Of a stretch of 64,000 bases of DNA, positions 35,197 through 44,155 are shown piece by piece. The stretch is from Mucilaginibacter phyllosphaerae (lineage in GTDB: Bacteria; Bacteroidota; Bacteroidia; Sphingobacteriales; Sphingobacteriaceae). The notes beneath the pieces were generated by a model, which worked only from the letters and a program-made list of their open reading frames with translations, was not told where the DNA came from and made no database searches. Every line of letters begins with the position of its first letter. Positions within the stretch are counted from its first letter, which is position 1. Location: NCBI RefSeq assembly GCF_004378255.1, contig NZ_SNQG01000003.1:186001-250000 (forward strand), read 5' to 3'. The position numbers and the translations under genes were made by a program.

Positions 35197-37596
35197 TCAG
35201 ATCCGCAGTACATTTTTACCACCCTTTAAATAATAGCTTTTACCCATCCACACAAACACACCATCTGTTTTAACAGGCAGGCTGATAATGATATCCCATT
35301 TAGTGCCGGTTTTGGTATAGCTAACAGCAATGGTTCCGTTAGGATGCGGCATTTCGCCTGATGCCTTTTCCATTTTGCCTAAATGTGGCGCTATTTTTAT
35401 TTTACTAAAGCCGGGCGCATCACTGTCGACACCTAAAACAGTACGAAAAAATTCAATATTAGGGCTGGCACCCCAGGCGTGGCAGTCTGACCGGTTGTGC
35501 TCCAGATCAGAGATCTCTGCCCAGGTGGTCAATCCGTTTTTGATGTTATTGCGCCATACATCCAGCCAGGCCGTATAATTATTACCCAAGCCGCCTTTTA
35601 CCATAGCCTGGTGTACATAATACTTAAAGTAAATGGTGGCCTGTACCAGGCAGGTGTCGCTTTCCAGCTTTTTTGCCAGTGTATTTGCTGCAGGCCCGCT
35701 TACTGTACCGCTTAAAATAGCCAATGCGTTAGCATGCTGCGAATAGGTGTCTTTATGTTTTGTATCGGCATATAACCCTTTACCTGCTACCCAATACTTA
35801 TGCTGAATGGTTTGCTTTAACTGTGCTGCACGGGCGCTGTATTGCTGCGCGTAAGCTGGCATGCCCAGCCTGGCTTCCATTTCGGCGGCTTGTCTGTAGG
35901 TCCAAAGCAGCTGCATGTCTAATATGGCAGAGTTGCCGTTGCCGTCTTTTGGCGGCTGGCCAAAATCCCAACCTTTTTTATCTTTCGAGTTTTTGTTTAT
36001 CCAGTCCACAAAGTTCCAATAAGGCACATTTTTAAGCGAGCCATCTGCCTGCTGGTATTTGGCAAAGAATGATAGTACCTGCCTTACACCTTCCAGCTTA
36101 TCCTTTACAAATGCGGCATCGGTTCGGTACATCCAATAATCATGCAGCATGGCAATGTACCATAAAGAGAAGGTAGAAATGATCTGCGGACTATAAGATG
36201 GGTGCCTGCTCAACGTAAGCCCTTCGGCCACACGCGAATGGTCTATCAGGTTAATGGCGTTGCGGGCAAGGCGGTCATCACCGGCATTGTAATAAGATAC
36301 CATGGCCTGTATGCGGCCATCGCCAACATATTGCAGTTGTTCGTAATAAGGGCAATCAAAGTAAGTTTCAACGGCGCAAAGGCGGGCGGTGCGCCAGCCA
36401 ATATCCAATATCTGCTCATCTTCGGGGCTTCCGGTTTGCAGTTTGGCGTTCATTTTAAATGGATAGCCGGTAAATGTGCCGTAAATATCATTAATGGTTA
36501 ACGGCTCGTTTTTGGTGGTGATGTTTACCAGGATATACCGGAAGGTTCTGAAAGTAAGCGTAGTAAAAGTTTGGTTGGCAGATCCATCTGCCGTGATGCT
36601 ATCCTTACGCCCCACAAATTTGTATCCTTCCACGTTGTTACGGTTTGGTTTAACGATCTGGTAGGTGTTGCCCACATTGACCATCGGCGATTCGCAGTAG
36701 GTTAACGAAATACCTGCCTTATCACCTCCGCTTATGTTTAGAGTAAAATAGGCGTTTGTTAGAAAAGATTGATCCAGCAGCATAGAGGCCTTTGTATTTG
36801 CCGGAATAATGACTGCATCTTTCGCTGCCGGGAATCCCTGCGGTGCATCAAAACCTGCCGTTTTACGTACCGATGCAAGGCGCTGTAACTTTAACTCCAT
36901 TTGCGGAATGGATGAGGGTACCAGCATCCAGCCAAAGGCATTGGCAATACCTTTGGGGTTGCCGTTATCTATCTTTTGCGCCTGCTGCCATTCGCTGTCG
37001 TTAAAGCTAACGGCGGCCCAGTTTTTTATCATTTTATGCATGTCCAGCATCTCTCCGGGGCCTGCCACGTAATAAGTGGAATAACCTACGCCGGTTAAGG
37101 GTTGATAAGCCGGGTCACGCGTGCCTTTCCAGGTATTGTTGGTGTTCAGCACTTCTTCATCCGGGGTATCGCCCTGTAAGATAAAACCTGTCCGTTCAGA
37201 TATTTGTGCTTCGGGCCTTACATCGCCTTCATTCCAAACCAGCGCAGCAATCGTATTTTTGCCTGCCGTTAAATATTGGGCGATATCAATCGTTTCATAA
37301 TTCCAGTAATAAGTATCGCCACGGGCCGGCCCCATGCTCACCAACCTTTCATTCACATACAGCTTATAGCGGTTGTCTGCCGAAACATGGATCACAAATT
37401 TGGCAGGCTTAGTGGGCAGGTCAACATTCTTCCTAAAATAATAAACTCCGTAAGCTTTATTCAATTCATTAGGTACCGAGATCCATTGCGCCTTCCACTG
37501 TTTACTTAACAGATTTGGATTAATATTTTGCGCTGAACCCTCTTTAGGATCAATAAAGCATAGTAAAAGAAGTATAAGCTTAACAAAAGTTTTCAT
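35197..37596 (-). CDS. Secreted alpha-L-rhamnosidase-like (GH78-related) glycoside hydrolase
   Basis: 799 residues with signal peptide (LILLLLCFIDPKEGSAQ). N-terminal jelly-roll domains (ADNRYKLYVNERLVSMGPARGD, a carbohydrate-binding-like region), then an (alpha/alpha)6 catalytic barrel with VETYFDCPYYEQLQYVGDGR, SDCHAWGASPNIEFFRT and a short C-terminal beta domain. These are GH78 family features. L-rhamnose removal from plant or microbial polysaccharide is the likely role, but the catalytic acid was not assigned with certainty. Lies 96 bases past the GH3 gene on the same strand. Confidence 0.85.
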   Translation of the reverse strand: MKTFVKLILLLLCFIDPKEGSAQNINPNLLSKQWKAQWISVPNELNKAYGVYYFRKNVDLPTKPAKFVIHVSADNRYKLYVNERLVSMGPARGDTYYWNYETIDIAQYLTAGKNTIAALVWNEGDVRPEAQISERTGFILQGDTPDEEVLNTNNTWKGTRDPAYQPLTGVGYSTYYVAGPGEMLDMHKMIKNWAAVSFNDSEWQQAQKIDNGNPKGIANAFGWMLVPSSIPQMELKLQRLASVRKTAGFDAPQGFPAAKDAVIIPANTKASMLLDQSFLTNAYFTLNISGGDKAGISLTYCESPMVNVGNTYQIVKPNRNNVEGYKFVGRKDSITADGSANQTFTTLTFRTFRYILVNITTKNEPLTINDIYGTFTGYPFKMNAKLQTGSPEDEQILDIGWRTARLCAVETYFDCPYYEQLQYVGDGRIQAMVSYYNAGDDRLARNAINLIDHSRVAEGLTLSRHPSYSPQIISTFSLWYIAMLHDYWMYRTDAAFVKDKLEGVRQVLSFFAKYQQADGSLKNVPYWNFVDWINKNSKDKKGWDFGQPPKDGNGNSAILDMQLLWTYRQAAEMEARLGMPAYAQQYSARAAQLKQTIQHKYWVAGKGLYADTKHKDTYSQHANALAILSGTVSGPAANTLAKKLESDTCLVQATIYFKYYVHQAMVKGGLGNNYTAWLDVWRNNIKNGLTTWAEISDLEHNRSDCHAWGASPNIEFFRTVLGVDSDAPGFSKIKIAPHLGKMEKASGEMPHPNGTIAVSYTKTGTKWDIIISLPVKTDGVFVWMGKSYYLKGGKNVLRI

Positions 37597-37692
37597 AACA
37601 GGCGGGTTACCGGAGGTGCCTTAAAGTTAGGGTTAGCTTTGACAAATTCAAAATTTGCCCAAGCGATAAGCTTCCAACTTGGTTTATAGCCA

Positions 37693-40023
37693 CTAAGGCC
37701 TTGAAGCAGGCTTACCATACTTAGCGGTGCGGGCATCTTTGATAACACCTTTCCAATTCAAGCCGTAAGCAAAATCATATACATGGCCTTCCGAATCGGT
37801 ATAACATTTCATGTCATGCGGCACATCTTCATACTGTCCTTCAACAACCTTCATGTCTAAAGGCATCTGTAAAGGTAACAGTGCCGATGGTTGTGCCTTG
37901 CCCGTCAAAATATCCAGACTGGCCTGCCCCTGTACACCAAAATCGGCTATGATGGCATTGGCATTTTTTTCAAATTCGGCAAATACCATTGGGTTGCTTA
38001 GGTTTACCGATACAATAACGGGCTTGCCCTTCATTTTAGCGTAAGTATCATTTACCATTGCCAGGTCGGATACATTGGTTGATGTTTCGGCTTTGCCTTT
38101 GTAGCTGCGGTTTGTAAATTTTTCCAGCGGGTCGCCGCCGGCTATACTGGTTTCGCGGGCTGTTCCTGCCATATATTTACCATATTGCAACGATACCGGC
38201 AAATAGCCGTTGCCGCCGCTTTTAGCATCGGCCTCATCATAGCCGCCGTGGCCTATTGGACTGGCAATAAATACCAAGGCATAATCAGCCTCTTCGGGAT
38301 TATCGGTCACTTTAAAATATTTTTTAACCGTTTCCATATTTACCGGATATTCCAGCTTTTCGGGATAAGGCATGCCCAGGAAATTTTTGCCCGCCGGCGT
38401 GAACTTTTTGGGTACATAAACGGTTTTGCCTGTTTGCAGCGGCAAAATGTTAGCCTTGTTCTTCAGCATTACAATAGATTTTAATTGTGCCTCGTAGCCA
38501 GCTTTCATAAAATCGGCATTACCTACTGTTTGTTTAGTATTTTCTATATTCAGATATGGGTTTTCAAACAACCCCGTACGGAAAATGCCCCGTAGCAAAC
38601 GTACGGCAGATTGCTCGAACCTGGCTCGCATAAAAGCCTCGCCATGTTCTTTGATGCCCATTTGGTAGGCTTCTAATACGGGTGCGGCATCGTTGTTGCC
38701 GCCAAACTGGTCTACCCCGGCCATTAGTATTTTGTAGTGGCGCTGTGCAACGGTTGCTTTCTCCATCCCCCATGATTTACCGGATAGGAAGCTATTGATC
38801 ACTGTTTCATCACCGGTTACCAGCCAGTCGGTACAAACCACGCCATCGTAGTGGTATTTATTGCGCAACAGATCGGTAATAATGTATTTATTGTAATTGT
38901 TGGCCACATTCTCGTGGTTTTTGGTGTCCTGGTTAAAGCTGATGGTATAATAAGGCATTACAGCTGCGGCCATGCCGGTTTTACCATTAAGTTTAAATGC
39001 GCCTTGTGTAAAAGGTATCAATGCTTCGTTAAAATTATTGCCAGGATAAACCGCATATTTGCCGAAGCCATAGTGCGCATCGCGGCCACCTTCGCCCGCG
39101 CCGCCTCCCGGCCAGTGTTTTACCATTGCGTTAACACTGTTGTAACCCCAGCCGCCGCTGATCTCCTGGGTGCCGGCAGATGTTTGAAATCCATCTATAT
39201 AAGCCCTTGCCATATCTGCCGCCAGCTTCGGATCTTCGCCAAAAGTGCCGCTTACGCGGTTCCAGCGCGGGTCGGTAGCCAGGTCAACCTGGGGCGACAA
39301 GGCCGTAGCTATGCCCAGCGCCCTATATTCCTGCGCAGCAATATGCCCGAACTTTTGGGTTTCGGCAGGATCAAATGTTGCAGCCATGCCTAATGAGCCC
39401 GGCCACATAGAGATGGTGCCACCGGCCCCTGCATTAAATTCAGCAGTGGCCAATGTGCCGTGCCGCGGGTCTGAACTGTTATTAGCCGGGATCCCTAAAC
39501 CGGTACCTTCTGCAAAGGCCTGTACGTTATTGTTCCATTTGGCAGCAACCTCAGGGCTCTGCACAGATGTGATGAGCACGTGGCGTACATTATCGGTTCC
39601 TAAAAACTGTTTTTGCTGGTCAGACAGGTCATATGGATTAGCGCCGCTTTCTGCAAAGGGTTTTCCACCATAGGTGCCCGCAAAGGGCCCAACCGGAATG
39701 GTTGGGATCATTTGATGCCGGCTGTATAACATTAACCCGGCAATTTGTGCCACGCTTAATTTAGCGGCAAGATCTTTAGCGCGGATATCAACAGGCAGCC
39801 TCCAGTCTTCGTATTTATCCAGTTTGCCGTTCTTATTCAGGTCTTTAAAAGCAAGGCCGTCAACCGTAAGGATCTTTACACCGGATGTGGCAGCATAACC
39901 CAGCCTTTGGCCGCTCTGGTTAGTTATCAAGGTAATATCACCATTTTTGGTTTCGGTCCATTTGGTTTGGGCGGATGCAAATGCAGGCAGCAATGCCAAC
40001 AGCAAAAGATAATTTTTTTTCAT
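37693..40023 (-). CDS. Secreted glycoside hydrolase family 3 protein (beta-glucosidase-like)
   Basis: 776 residues with signal peptide (MKKNYLLLLALLPAFASAQ). The GH3 barrel holds VKHWPGGGAGEGGRDAHYGFG and the nucleophile region VVCTDWLVTGDE, with Asp399 as nucleophile. The second alpha/beta domain follows (~530-700: ADYALVFIASPIGHGGYDE). Family members remove terminal beta-linked glucose, xylose or similar sugars. Upstream, the heme oxygenase gene is divergent. Confidence 0.9.
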   Translation of the reverse strand: MKKNYLLLLALLPAFASAQTKWTETKNGDITLITNQSGQRLGYAATSGVKILTVDGLAFKDLNKNGKLDKYEDWRLPVDIRAKDLAAKLSVAQIAGLMLYSRHQMIPTIPVGPFAGTYGGKPFAESGANPYDLSDQQKQFLGTDNVRHVLITSVQSPEVAAKWNNNVQAFAEGTGLGIPANNSSDPRHGTLATAEFNAGAGGTISMWPGSLGMAATFDPAETQKFGHIAAQEYRALGIATALSPQVDLATDPRWNRVSGTFGEDPKLAADMARAYIDGFQTSAGTQEISGGWGYNSVNAMVKHWPGGGAGEGGRDAHYGFGKYAVYPGNNFNEALIPFTQGAFKLNGKTGMAAAVMPYYTISFNQDTKNHENVANNYNKYIITDLLRNKYHYDGVVCTDWLVTGDETVINSFLSGKSWGMEKATVAQRHYKILMAGVDQFGGNNDAAPVLEAYQMGIKEHGEAFMRARFEQSAVRLLRGIFRTGLFENPYLNIENTKQTVGNADFMKAGYEAQLKSIVMLKNKANILPLQTGKTVYVPKKFTPAGKNFLGMPYPEKLEYPVNMETVKKYFKVTDNPEEADYALVFIASPIGHGGYDEADAKSGGNGYLPVSLQYGKYMAGTARETSIAGGDPLEKFTNRSYKGKAETSTNVSDLAMVNDTYAKMKGKPVIVSVNLSNPMVFAEFEKNANAIIADFGVQGQASLDILTGKAQPSALLPLQMPLDMKVVEGQYEDVPHDMKCYTDSEGHVYDFAYGLNWKGVIKDARTAKYGKPASRP

Positions 40024-40072
40024 AAACAGTTTCAGCTTAAAGCGGTTTACATAAAGCCAGGCAGCGTTATGC

Positions 40073-40080
40073 TATATTTG
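40073..40080 (+). promoter_or_regulatory. Possible -7 box for the heme oxygenase gene
   Basis: TATATTTG is a full match to TAnnTTTG, but it lies about 157 bases before the ATG and no TTTG is found at -33. The intervening region is AT-rich with no other signal seen. Confidence 0.3.
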
Positions 40081-40237
40081 GTTGTTGATGACACTTTAAC
40101 CTTATTGTGTCATACTTACACAATTGTAAATAATAATATTTTAATTAACAAGCTTTTAAGCATTTACATTTTTTTGCACAAAAAAAACCTGCGCGCTTAT
40201 TTGCTGCGTATATTAAACATCCCTATTTAATTCAAGC

Positions 40238-40825
40238 ATGTTATCAGATAAACTAAAAGAAGAAACCCAAAATAACCATCAGCTATTAGAGAAGGTATTA
40301 GTAGGGCAACTGAAAGCGATACGTACCCCACATGAATATGTTAATTTGCTTAAAACATTTTACAGTTATTTTGGCGGACTGGAAAAACGGATAAATGAGG
40401 TGATTGATACCAGGCTGTTGCCAGATAATGTTGAACGACGCAAAACACAGGCTATTGCTAACGATATAGCCAATCTTGGGGGCGAGGTATCTTTAATGGC
40501 ATCTGCCGATGACCTTCCAGCCATCAATACCCATTTAGAGGCATTAGGGGCTTTATACGTGATAGAGGGATCTACCCTTGGCGGCAAGATCATCAGCAAG
40601 ATGATGCAGCAGCAATTGGGTGCAGATAAAGGGATGACATTTTTTGCAGGTTATGGTGATAAAACCGGGCAAATGTGGGATACCTTTAAGGATGCGCTTA
40701 ACGGGCAACCGCAAAACACCGAACAGGAGGCCGTAGTAATTGCCGCCGCTAACCAAACCTTTTTAAAGTTTGGCGAATGGTTTGATAAAACAAATCAACG
40801 GGTGCCAATAGATCTGGCATCCTAA
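40238..40825 (+). CDS. bphO: Biliverdin-producing heme oxygenase
   Basis: 195 residues, all-helical. It begins LSDKLKEETQNNHQLLEKVLVGQL, in which the proximal heme His is expected at NNHQLLE, and has the distal-helix region LYVIEGSTLGGKIISKMMQQQLG with the conserved Gly pair. It cleaves heme to biliverdin, CO and iron. The convergent neighbour, ending 8 bases away, is a bacteriophytochrome, which needs biliverdin as chromophore; this supports the assignment and the symbol. Confidence 0.9.
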   Translation: MLSDKLKEETQNNHQLLEKVLVGQLKAIRTPHEYVNLLKTFYSYFGGLEKRINEVIDTRLLPDNVERRKTQAIANDIANLGGEVSLMASADDLPAINTHLEALGALYVIEGSTLGGKIISKMMQQQLGADKGMTFFAGYGDKTGQMWDTFKDALNGQPQNTEQEAVVIAAANQTFLKFGEWFDKTNQRVPIDLAS

Positions 40826-40833
40826 AGCCGACG

Positions 40834-43041
40834 TTATTTAATAAATGCGATATTAAATGTAGAGCCTGCGCCAAGTTCGCTGTCTACCCAGATTTTGCCG
40901 CGGTGTTTTTCTATAATTCGTTTTACAATGGCCAGCCCAACGCCAGATCCCTCTATATCGCCAACATTATCTGTACGGTGGAATAACTCGAATATGCGCG
41001 GCAGGTGTTTAATATCAATGCCCATGCCATTATCCGTTATGGTATAAACCACCTCGTTCTCGTTTTCCATACCCTCTATAACCACTTTTGGCGGCTCAGA
41101 TTTCATGGAGTATTTTACAGCATTACTGATAATATTGGCAAACACCTGCGATATCATTACCGGGTCGCCTTGTATTTTGGGGGTATTGCCGATGGTTATG
41201 CAGCTTTCATCAACGCCATAAACCAACAGCAGATCGTTCACAATATCACGTATGATGTTGCCTGGCTGAATTTCTGTAAGCACGAAGTCTGACCGGTTGA
41301 TGCGCGAATAGTCTAACACCTCGTTGATCATGTTGTTCATCTTATCGGCACCGTTATTAATACGCTCCAGTACCTTTAGCGTTTGTGGCTTCAGATCCTT
41401 ATCGCGTAGCAAGATCTGGGTAAAACTTTTAATGGTACTGATAGGATTCTTCAGATCGTGCGATATGGTAAAGCTAAACGTATCCAGCTCTTCATAAGCC
41501 TGTTTTAACTTCTCATTGAGCAGGCGTATGGCCCCTGCCTTTTGGTTAATGGCGTAAGTGATCTCGCTGCGCAAGCGTACTACAGATTTAACCTCCTCGT
41601 TGGTCCAGCTTTTAGACGTACCGGTAACTGTTTGCGACCATTCTTCGAAGGAGTTGCGCGGCGAAATATGCGCCATGCCGCCATCGTTGGTAACAATAGC
41701 AGGTTTTTCGGGGTTGCCGGCCCAGGTAATGGTTTGCAACTGCTCGGGCTTAAACCATATTACATATTCGCCAAGTTCGCGCGACAGTACGGTAGCCATG
41801 ATGCCTGATGCTACATCCCTAAATAGAGTAGCTTCCGGATAGGCCGAGGGCAGGTTGCTGGTGTAATAAAAAGTATCGGCAATATTATTTTTTAGCCAGG
41901 CGGTAAGGCTTGTTATTTGCGAATCGGTTGGGGTTACACCCAATTTGATCATATTGTTCTCAAACAATAGCACGGCACCGGCAGCATCAACTGCATTCAT
42001 CAGTGTAACAGCATGCCCGGTTAGGGCATACTCAATATTATTATCTTTCAGCATCAGGCGGCTCAACTGGTCAACAGCGCTTTTATAACGTTCCTGCTGT
42101 TGCTGATTCTCCTCGTCTTGCCTGAACTCTAATGCCGATGACAGGATCTGCCCGATCAATTTGGCCGACTCGCGCGACCGGTAATCAATAAAGCGCGGTG
42201 AATAACTATGGCAGGCAATAAGCCCCCAAAGTTCTTTTTTATACAATAATGAAATGCTGAAGCTCGACTCGACCCCCATGTTTTTGAGGTATTGAATATG
42301 TACCGGCGATACCGCCCTAAGGTGCGATAGGGTCATATCCAATGGTTGGGTATTGTTTGCTGCTGCTAATATGCCCGAAGGTTCGGTATGTACATTTGCA
42401 ATTAAACGGGTTAAATTCTGCTTATAAAGTTCGCGGGCTTGCTTGGGGATGTCTGTTGCGGGATAATGCAGCCCAAGCCACGATGTCAGTTCGGCATTTT
42501 TTGCTTCGGCAATTACCTCGCCATGTCCGTCTTCTGCAAAACGGTAAACCATAACACGGTCATATCCAATTACATTTTTTACCTGCACGGCGCTGTTATT
42601 AAGCAGGCTTTGCAGGTTTTTATCGGCCAGCATTTCAGAGATGGAGCGGCCGATCATCCGGTGCACATCTGTAACGCTGTCTGATTTTGCCGGTTCAAAC
42701 TCCAGCAGGTAAAAGTCTCCGGAATGAGATATAATTAAGTGAAATGCTTTTCCCTGTATATCGGTATTAAACGGGTTGGTTTGCTCAAAGCCGTTTGTGC
42801 GGCCAAATGTAATCAGCTTGTTTATAAAGTCCGGCGGTTCGTTTTTACCAATAATAGATTCAATAGAGCTAATATGTTTATCTATCAAATTCTCGGGAAT
42901 CTCGGGTATAAAGTTTTTAATGTTTTCGCTGTGGTAATGAATCGCTCCATCCTGGCCTATAACTATTAAAAACCCATGAGATTGTATTTTACCGGGGATA
43001 TGGATAGGTTCTTTATCGCAATTAGTAAGATCTATGTTCAC
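40834..43041 (-). CDS. bphP: Bacteriophytochrome histidine kinase
   Basis: 735 residues: PAS (~15-105), GAF (~140-300, with YPATDIPKQAREL), PHY (~320-500), HisKA with phospho-acceptor His528 (FTISHDLKNP), and HATPase (~620-735: ISNAVKYS N-box, DNGMGIDIKHLPRIFELF, GSGVGLAIVKRI). The biliverdin-binding Cys is expected near the N-terminus and is present as Cys8 (LTNCDKEPIHIPGKIQ). It senses red/far-red light and phosphorylates a response regulator. No receiver domain or regulator gene is adjacent, so the output is unknown. Confidence 0.93.
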   Translation of the reverse strand: MNIDLTNCDKEPIHIPGKIQSHGFLIVIGQDGAIHYHSENIKNFIPEIPENLIDKHISSIESIIGKNEPPDFINKLITFGRTNGFEQTNPFNTDIQGKAFHLIISHSGDFYLLEFEPAKSDSVTDVHRMIGRSISEMLADKNLQSLLNNSAVQVKNVIGYDRVMVYRFAEDGHGEVIAEAKNAELTSWLGLHYPATDIPKQARELYKQNLTRLIANVHTEPSGILAAANNTQPLDMTLSHLRAVSPVHIQYLKNMGVESSFSISLLYKKELWGLIACHSYSPRFIDYRSRESAKLIGQILSSALEFRQDEENQQQQERYKSAVDQLSRLMLKDNNIEYALTGHAVTLMNAVDAAGAVLLFENNMIKLGVTPTDSQITSLTAWLKNNIADTFYYTSNLPSAYPEATLFRDVASGIMATVLSRELGEYVIWFKPEQLQTITWAGNPEKPAIVTNDGGMAHISPRNSFEEWSQTVTGTSKSWTNEEVKSVVRLRSEITYAINQKAGAIRLLNEKLKQAYEELDTFSFTISHDLKNPISTIKSFTQILLRDKDLKPQTLKVLERINNGADKMNNMINEVLDYSRINRSDFVLTEIQPGNIIRDIVNDLLLVYGVDESCITIGNTPKIQGDPVMISQVFANIISNAVKYSMKSEPPKVVIEGMENENEVVYTITDNGMGIDIKHLPRIFELFHRTDNVGDIEGSGVGLAIVKRIIEKHRGKIWVDSELGAGSTFNIAFIK

Positions 43042-43242
43042 AGGAGGTGTTTTGTATGGGGTAATAAATTAAACAAATATGAAAAAATAATAGGTAAATG
43101 CTTCGTTTAATTGGTTTGTTATCAATATTTAATATTTTAATGGCTGTTACAGGCTGAATTGAAATAATAAATATAAAAAACCATGTCGGGATTTGCCCTG
43201 TAAATAGTCGCATAACACCCTAAGGTTGTAAGGTAACGGTTA

Positions 43243-43250
43243 TATATTTG
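43243..43250 (+). promoter_or_regulatory. -7 box upstream of the VOC gene
   Basis: TATATTTG fits TAnnTTTG and lies 33 bases before the ATG; the -33 element is unclear. Confidence 0.45.
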
Positions 43251-43283
43251 ATGTAATTATAAACCAATTTAAAACTAAATACG

Positions 43284-43697
43284 ATGACGAAGGAACTTTG
43301 GATGAACCTGCCCGTAAAGGATATCAAACGGTCGAAAGCGTTCTTTACCGGGATAGGCTTTACCATTAAAGAAGGCCCCGGCAGCACAGATACCTCTGTT
43401 GCTTTATCAGTAAGCGAAAAAAACACCATTATCATGCTTTTTCAGGAAGATGTATTTAAAAGCGTTGCACAAAATGGCCTGGTTGACACTTCAAAGGCTA
43501 CAGAAGTAATGTTTAGTTTTGGTGCCGAAAGCCGCGAAGAGGTGGAAGAAGTTGCCAGAAAGGTAATTGCAGCCGGCGGTAATGTTTTTGCCCCTCCGGC
43601 AGAAATTCAGGGGTGGATGTATGGCTGCGCCTTTACCGACCCCGATGGACATCGCTGGAATGCCTTATATATGGACATGAGCAAAATGAACAGGTAA
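43284..43697 (+). CDS. VOC (glyoxalase/dioxygenase) superfamily protein
   Basis: 137 residues, two beta-alpha-beta-beta-beta modules (ELWMNLPVKDIKRSKAFFTGIGF; GNVFAPPAEIQGWMYGCAFTDPDGHRWNALYMD). Members bind metals and catalyse varied reactions or confer resistance by sequestration; no specific function can be given. The DUF1801 gene starts 5 bases after its stop, so the two form a small operon. Confidence 0.85.
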   Translation: MTKELWMNLPVKDIKRSKAFFTGIGFTIKEGPGSTDTSVALSVSEKNTIIMLFQEDVFKSVAQNGLVDTSKATEVMFSFGAESREEVEEVARKVIAAGGNVFAPPAEIQGWMYGCAFTDPDGHRWNALYMDMSKMNR

Positions 43698-43702
43698 TAG
43701 CC

Positions 43703-44155
43703 ATGAATAAACCAAAAGACGTTGATGATTACATTAGGAATTATCCGGCTGATGTACAAGTCAAATTGCAGCAATTGCGCAATACTATCAAAAAAACGGC
43801 ACCGCAAGCCAAAGAGGTTATCAGTTACAGTATGCCTGCTTACAAAGCAAACGGTGTGTTGGTTTATTTTGCCGCCTGGGAAAAGCATATTGGCTTTTAC
43901 CCCGGTGCAGGGGCTATAAGCCACTTTAAAGATAGGTTATCTGTTTACAAGGGCGCTAAGGGATCGGTACAATTCCCTTTGGGTGAACCGTTGCCATTAG
44001 AGTTGATAAATAAAATAGTAGATTACAGATTGCATGAGGATGAAGCGAAAGCGATAGCCAGACGAATAAAAAAAGCTAATGAACTACCTCGGCAAATCCT
44101 TAAATGCAATAACCGGCGGTATTGTTCGCGGTTTAATTGCCAGCTTTTGGTTTAA
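43703..44155 (+). CDS. DUF1801 family protein with extended C-terminus
   Basis: 150 residues from the ATG at 43703, just behind the VOC gene. DUF1801 signature: IRNYPADVQVKLQQLRNTIKKTAPQAKEVISYSMPAYK, then FYPGAGAISHF and FPLGEPLPLELINKIVDYR. Some members are called iron chaperones (Fra/YdhG-like), but the role is not established. The expected end is around ANELPRQI; the remaining 18 residues (LKCNNRRYCSRFNCQLLV) are read antisense through the end of the neighbouring DUF3472 gene. The original stop may have been lost. Confidence 0.82.
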   Translation: MNKPKDVDDYIRNYPADVQVKLQQLRNTIKKTAPQAKEVISYSMPAYKANGVLVYFAAWEKHIGFYPGAGAISHFKDRLSVYKGAKGSVQFPLGEPLPLELINKIVDYRLHEDEAKAIARRIKKANELPRQILKCNNRRYCSRFNCQLLV

